Assembly: GCF_900111735.1 (NCBI RefSeq)
Contig: NZ_FOHW01000019.1
Location: 1-64,000 of the forward strand
Source: Pseudomonas graminis
Lineage (GTDB): Bacteria; Pseudomonadota; Gammaproteobacteria; Pseudomonadales; Pseudomonadaceae
Reading direction: 5' to 3'
Length of the DNA stretch: 64,000 nt
Below are positions 61,952 through 64,000 of the stretch, in pieces. The number at the start of each line of letters is the position of its first letter. Within the stretch, counting starts at the first letter, position 1. The translations under genes were made by a program, and so were the position numbers. The notes under the pieces are model-generated. The model was not told the origin of the DNA and did no database searches. It saw only the letters and a list, made by a program, of their open reading frames with translations.

Positions 61952-62873
61952 GCGGACGGCGGACGAGATCCTGGAACCCCACCTGCTCCCGATGGGCCAC
62001 GTCCTGCACCACCGCTTTCATCCGCACCACACTCCCCGGAAGTTTCTGCGCCAGCCGCGCCAGTGACAGCGGCGTCAGCGCGCCGAGCCTTGGATAGCCG
62101 CCGATGGTCTGACGGTCGTTGAGCAGGACGATCGGCTGGCCGTCCGGCGGGACCTGGATAGCACCGAGCGGGATGCCTTCGGAGATCATCGGTTTGCCTT
62201 GGTAAACCAGCTCCGGCCCCAGCAGGCGCATGCCCATGCGGTCGGCGCGGCTGTCGAGGGTCCAGTCGCTATTGAACGCATCGAACAGGCTCAAGCCGCT
62301 GAACTGGCCGATCTGTGCACCGAGAACGACATCCAGCGGACGCTGTTCGGAAAAGTCAGGGATGAGGTGACCGGGCAGCGCGTGAAGCTCAAATGACGCA
62401 CCTGAATAGGTCAGTTGATCGCCTTCAGCCAGCGCTTTGCCGTTTCCTTCGAGCCCGCCCAGCCCTTCACGTGTGACGGTGGCGCAGCTGCCGAGCACAT
62501 CGACCGCCGCAAATCCGCCGGGCGCCGCGAGGTAGGCGCGGGCACCGTTGATGGGCCGGGTAAAACGTAGCTGCTGGCCTTTGCGCACGAAGAAGCTGCG
62601 CCACGGCGCCATCGGTCGATCGTCGAGCATGGCGCCCAGATCCGCACCGGCCAGGGCCAGGCAGCAGTCGGATTCGGCCAGCAGCGTCAGGCCGCCCAGG
62701 GTCACTTCAATAACGGCAGCGTCCAGCGCGTTGTTCAGCAGTTTATTGGCCCACGACATCGACACCCAGTCCAGTGCCCCGCCCTGGGTGACGCCAAGGT
62801 GCCGCACGCCAAACCGTCCCGCGTCCTGCAACAGGCACAGCGGCGTGCTGCCTTTAACCGTCAACATGCTCAT
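61947..62873 (-). CDS. pxpC: 5-oxoprolinase subunit PxpC
   Basis: This 308-residue subunit of the prokaryotic 5-oxoprolinase is related to the biotin-dependent carboxyltransferase family. Typical segments are LLQDAGRFGVRHLGVTQGGA, EVTLGGLTLL and AYLAAPGGF. With PxpA and PxpB it hydrolyses 5-oxoproline to glutamate using ATP. Its ATG overlaps the pxpB stop. An alternative ATG lies two codons later. The stop lies in a REP arm. Confidence 0.92.
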   Translation of the reverse strand: MSMLTVKGSTPLCLLQDAGRFGVRHLGVTQGGALDWVSMSWANKLLNNALDAAVIEVTLGGLTLLAESDCCLALAGADLGAMLDDRPMAPWRSFFVRKGQQLRFTRPINGARAYLAAPGGFAAVDVLGSCATVTREGLGGLEGNGKALAEGDQLTYSGASFELHALPGHLIPDFSEQRPLDVVLGAQIGQFSGLSLFDAFNSDWTLDSRADRMGMRLLGPELVYQGKPMISEGIPLGAIQVPPDGQPIVLLNDRQTIGGYPRLGALTPLSLARLAQKLPGSVVRMKAVVQDVAHREQVGFQDLVRRPL

Positions 62874-63574
62874 GCCAAGCCCTCCAGCGGCGTGTCGTCG
62901 CCGCCCAGGCGAATAAACTCGGCGTGATCAATGGCGGCAAACCGCACCGTATCGCCAGGCTGCATCAGACTGTAGCCGTCGATTCCGCGATCAAAGAGTT
63001 TGGCCGGGGTGCGCCCGAGGATGTTCCAGCCGCCGGGTGACTCCAGTGGATAGGCCGCGGTTTGCCGCTCTGCGATGCCGACACTCCCGGCAGCAACGCG
63101 CTTGCGGGGTGTCTTGATCCGCGGCGCGGCGAGGACCTCTTCCACCAGCCCCATGAACGCGAACCCCGGCACGAACCCGAGCGCGAAGACTTGATACTCG
63201 CGCTGGCTGTGGCGGCGAATCACCTCCTCAACCGATAACCCGCTGCGCGTCGATAACAGGCTTAACTCGGGCCCGACGCTGAGGTCGTACCAGACCGGCA
63301 ACACATGCTGCCGGCCGCTTTGGGCGGCATCGGGTGCAAGGCCGGTCAGCGCCTCGGTAATGATTGCCCGAGCCTGTGTCGGACTCAGCGCCAACAGATC
63401 GTAATGCACCATCAGCGTGGTGTAGGACGGCACCAGATCAATCAAATGTGCAGCGAAACCCTCCCGCAGACGCAACGTCGCGGCGAGCATCCACGGCATG
63501 TTGGTCTCGTCGATGGCGTCGAACAGGCGGACCATCAGGCAATCGATGGCGACAACTTCGATGCGCAGGTTCAC
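62870..63574 (-). CDS. pxpB: 5-oxoprolinase subunit PxpB
   Basis: This 234-residue subunit is of the KipI family. Signature parts are [46 protein letters not shown] and [20 protein letters not shown]. It overlaps pxpA at one end and pxpC at the other by four bases each, so all three subunits are coupled. Confidence 0.94.
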   Translation of the reverse strand: MNLRIEVVAIDCLMVRLFDAIDETNMPWMLAATLRLREGFAAHLIDLVPSYTTLMVHYDLLALSPTQARAIITEALTGLAPDAAQSGRQHVLPVWYDLSVGPELSLLSTRSGLSVEEVIRRHSQREYQVFALGFVPGFAFMGLVEEVLAAPRIKTPRKRVAAGSVGIAERQTAAYPLESPGGWNILGRTPAKLFDRGIDGYSLMQPGDTVRFAAIDHAEFIRLGGDDTPLEGLA

Positions 63575-64000
63575 AGGGCAGACGGTCCGGCGTCAGCGCT
63601 GTTCAAGGCCTGACGAATACGCTGAACTGCATCAATGGAGCTGGCGTTGTCGCCGTGCACGCACAAGGTGTGGGCCTGGAGTCGCAGCTCGCTGCCATCA
63701 CTGGCGATCAAGGCTTCGCCTCGGGACAACGTCATGGCCTGGGCGATGATGACGTCTGCATCGTGGTGCACAGCGCCGGGAAGGTTGCGCGAGACCAGAC
63801 GCCCCACATTGTCGTAGGCCCTATCGGCAAAGGCCTCGAACCACAGCGTGACGCCGAATTCATCGGCAATCGCCTGCGCTGCCGCGTTGTCGCGCATGGC
63901 CAGCAGCATCAGCGGCAGTTCCGGGTTGTAACGGGCGATGGCTTCGATGACGGCGCGCAGTTGCGTCGGGTTGGCCATCATGTCGTTGTACATCGCGCCG
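63571..64000 (-). CDS. pxpA: 5-oxoprolinase subunit PxpA (partial, 5' end outside window)
   Basis: This is the C-terminal part of the LamB/YcsF family subunit; about 142 residues are visible. The reading frame stays open to the window edge with GAMYNDMM, a piece of the family motif HGALYN, so the N-terminal part including the start codon lies beyond 64000. [19 protein letters not shown] and [10 protein letters not shown] are typical. It is the first gene of pxpABC on this strand. Confidence 0.92.
   Translation of the reverse strand, partial: GAMYNDMMANPTQLRAVIEAIARYNPELPLMLLAMRDNAAAQAIADEFGVTLWFEAFADRAYDNVGRLVSRNLPGAVHHDADVIIAQAMTLSRGEALIASDGSELRLQAHTLCVHGDNASSIDAVQRIRQALNSADAGPSAL

Overview
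The window looks like chromosomal DNA of a fluorescent-group Pseudomonas. It is GC-rich, carries many REP/REPIN palindromes of the type seen in P. fluorescens-like genomes, and encodes typical Pseudomonas proteins: RdgC, Prc/AlgO, an OprD-family porin, an LpxO-like hydroxylase, NasA, NirB and NirD. From memory, the gene order apeB - GntR - ABC operon - HAD - [insert] - quinone oxidoreductase - prc - EAL/GGDEF - DUF1232 - fklB - rdgC resembles the P. aeruginosa PA3247-PA3271 neighbourhood. I could not check this by search.

Layout. (1) 0.2-10.5 kb: apeB, a large MscS-type channel, and a HutC/UTRA GntR regulator divergent from an ABC uptake operon (binding protein, alkaline-phosphatase-superfamily hydrolase, two permeases, ATPase) followed by a HAD phosphatase. 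Two TGG-type GntR operator candidates lie in the divergent region. (2) 10.5-24.9 kb: an accessory cassette set into otherwise conserved order. On the + strand are a frameshifted, 3'-truncated Ig-module gene and a 1496-residue Ig-module protein with a lectin-like C-terminus. On the - strand are a 1074-residue autotransporter with eight 37-residue repeats and a two-gene operon of Ig-module proteins. The outermost genes point inwards, and each is preceded by the same palindrome, CTGTCA-N4-TGACAG followed by TAGCCAG. None of the Ig-module proteins shows a signal peptide. This cassette is the best candidate for an undescribed system. (3) 24.9-33.3 kb: quinone oxidoreductase, prc, a Pho-box-like element and terminator before an EAL/CBS/GGDEF protein, a REP cluster, a Phd-like/Xre regulator pair, a YkvA-like protein, an inverted pair of perfect DnaA boxes, and fklB.

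(4) 33.4-41 kb: nitrate assimilation. nasA and nirBD are divergent. Each has a sigma-54-type promoter and its own long leader ending in a GGCGCC-type intrinsic terminator, the arrangement expected for NtrC activation plus NasT-type antitermination. (5) 41-47.6 kb: a repeat-rich stretch, tRNA-Val and tRNA-Asp, rdgC, a bile acid:Na+ symporter-family protein, an MFS-PlsC fusion and a TDT/SLAC1-family transporter. (6) 47.8-53.3 kb: a CbrA-like hybrid histidine kinase, an array of five REPINs, and an EamA transporter. (7) 53.7-64 kb: OprD-family porin, LpxO-like hydroxylase, cysK, a DUF748 protein, a DUF4160/DUF2442 pair, a MoxR ATPase with a VWA partner, and pxpC, pxpB and the 3' part of pxpA, which runs off the window.

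All functional statements rest on reading translated sequence and motif recognition. No database search was run.
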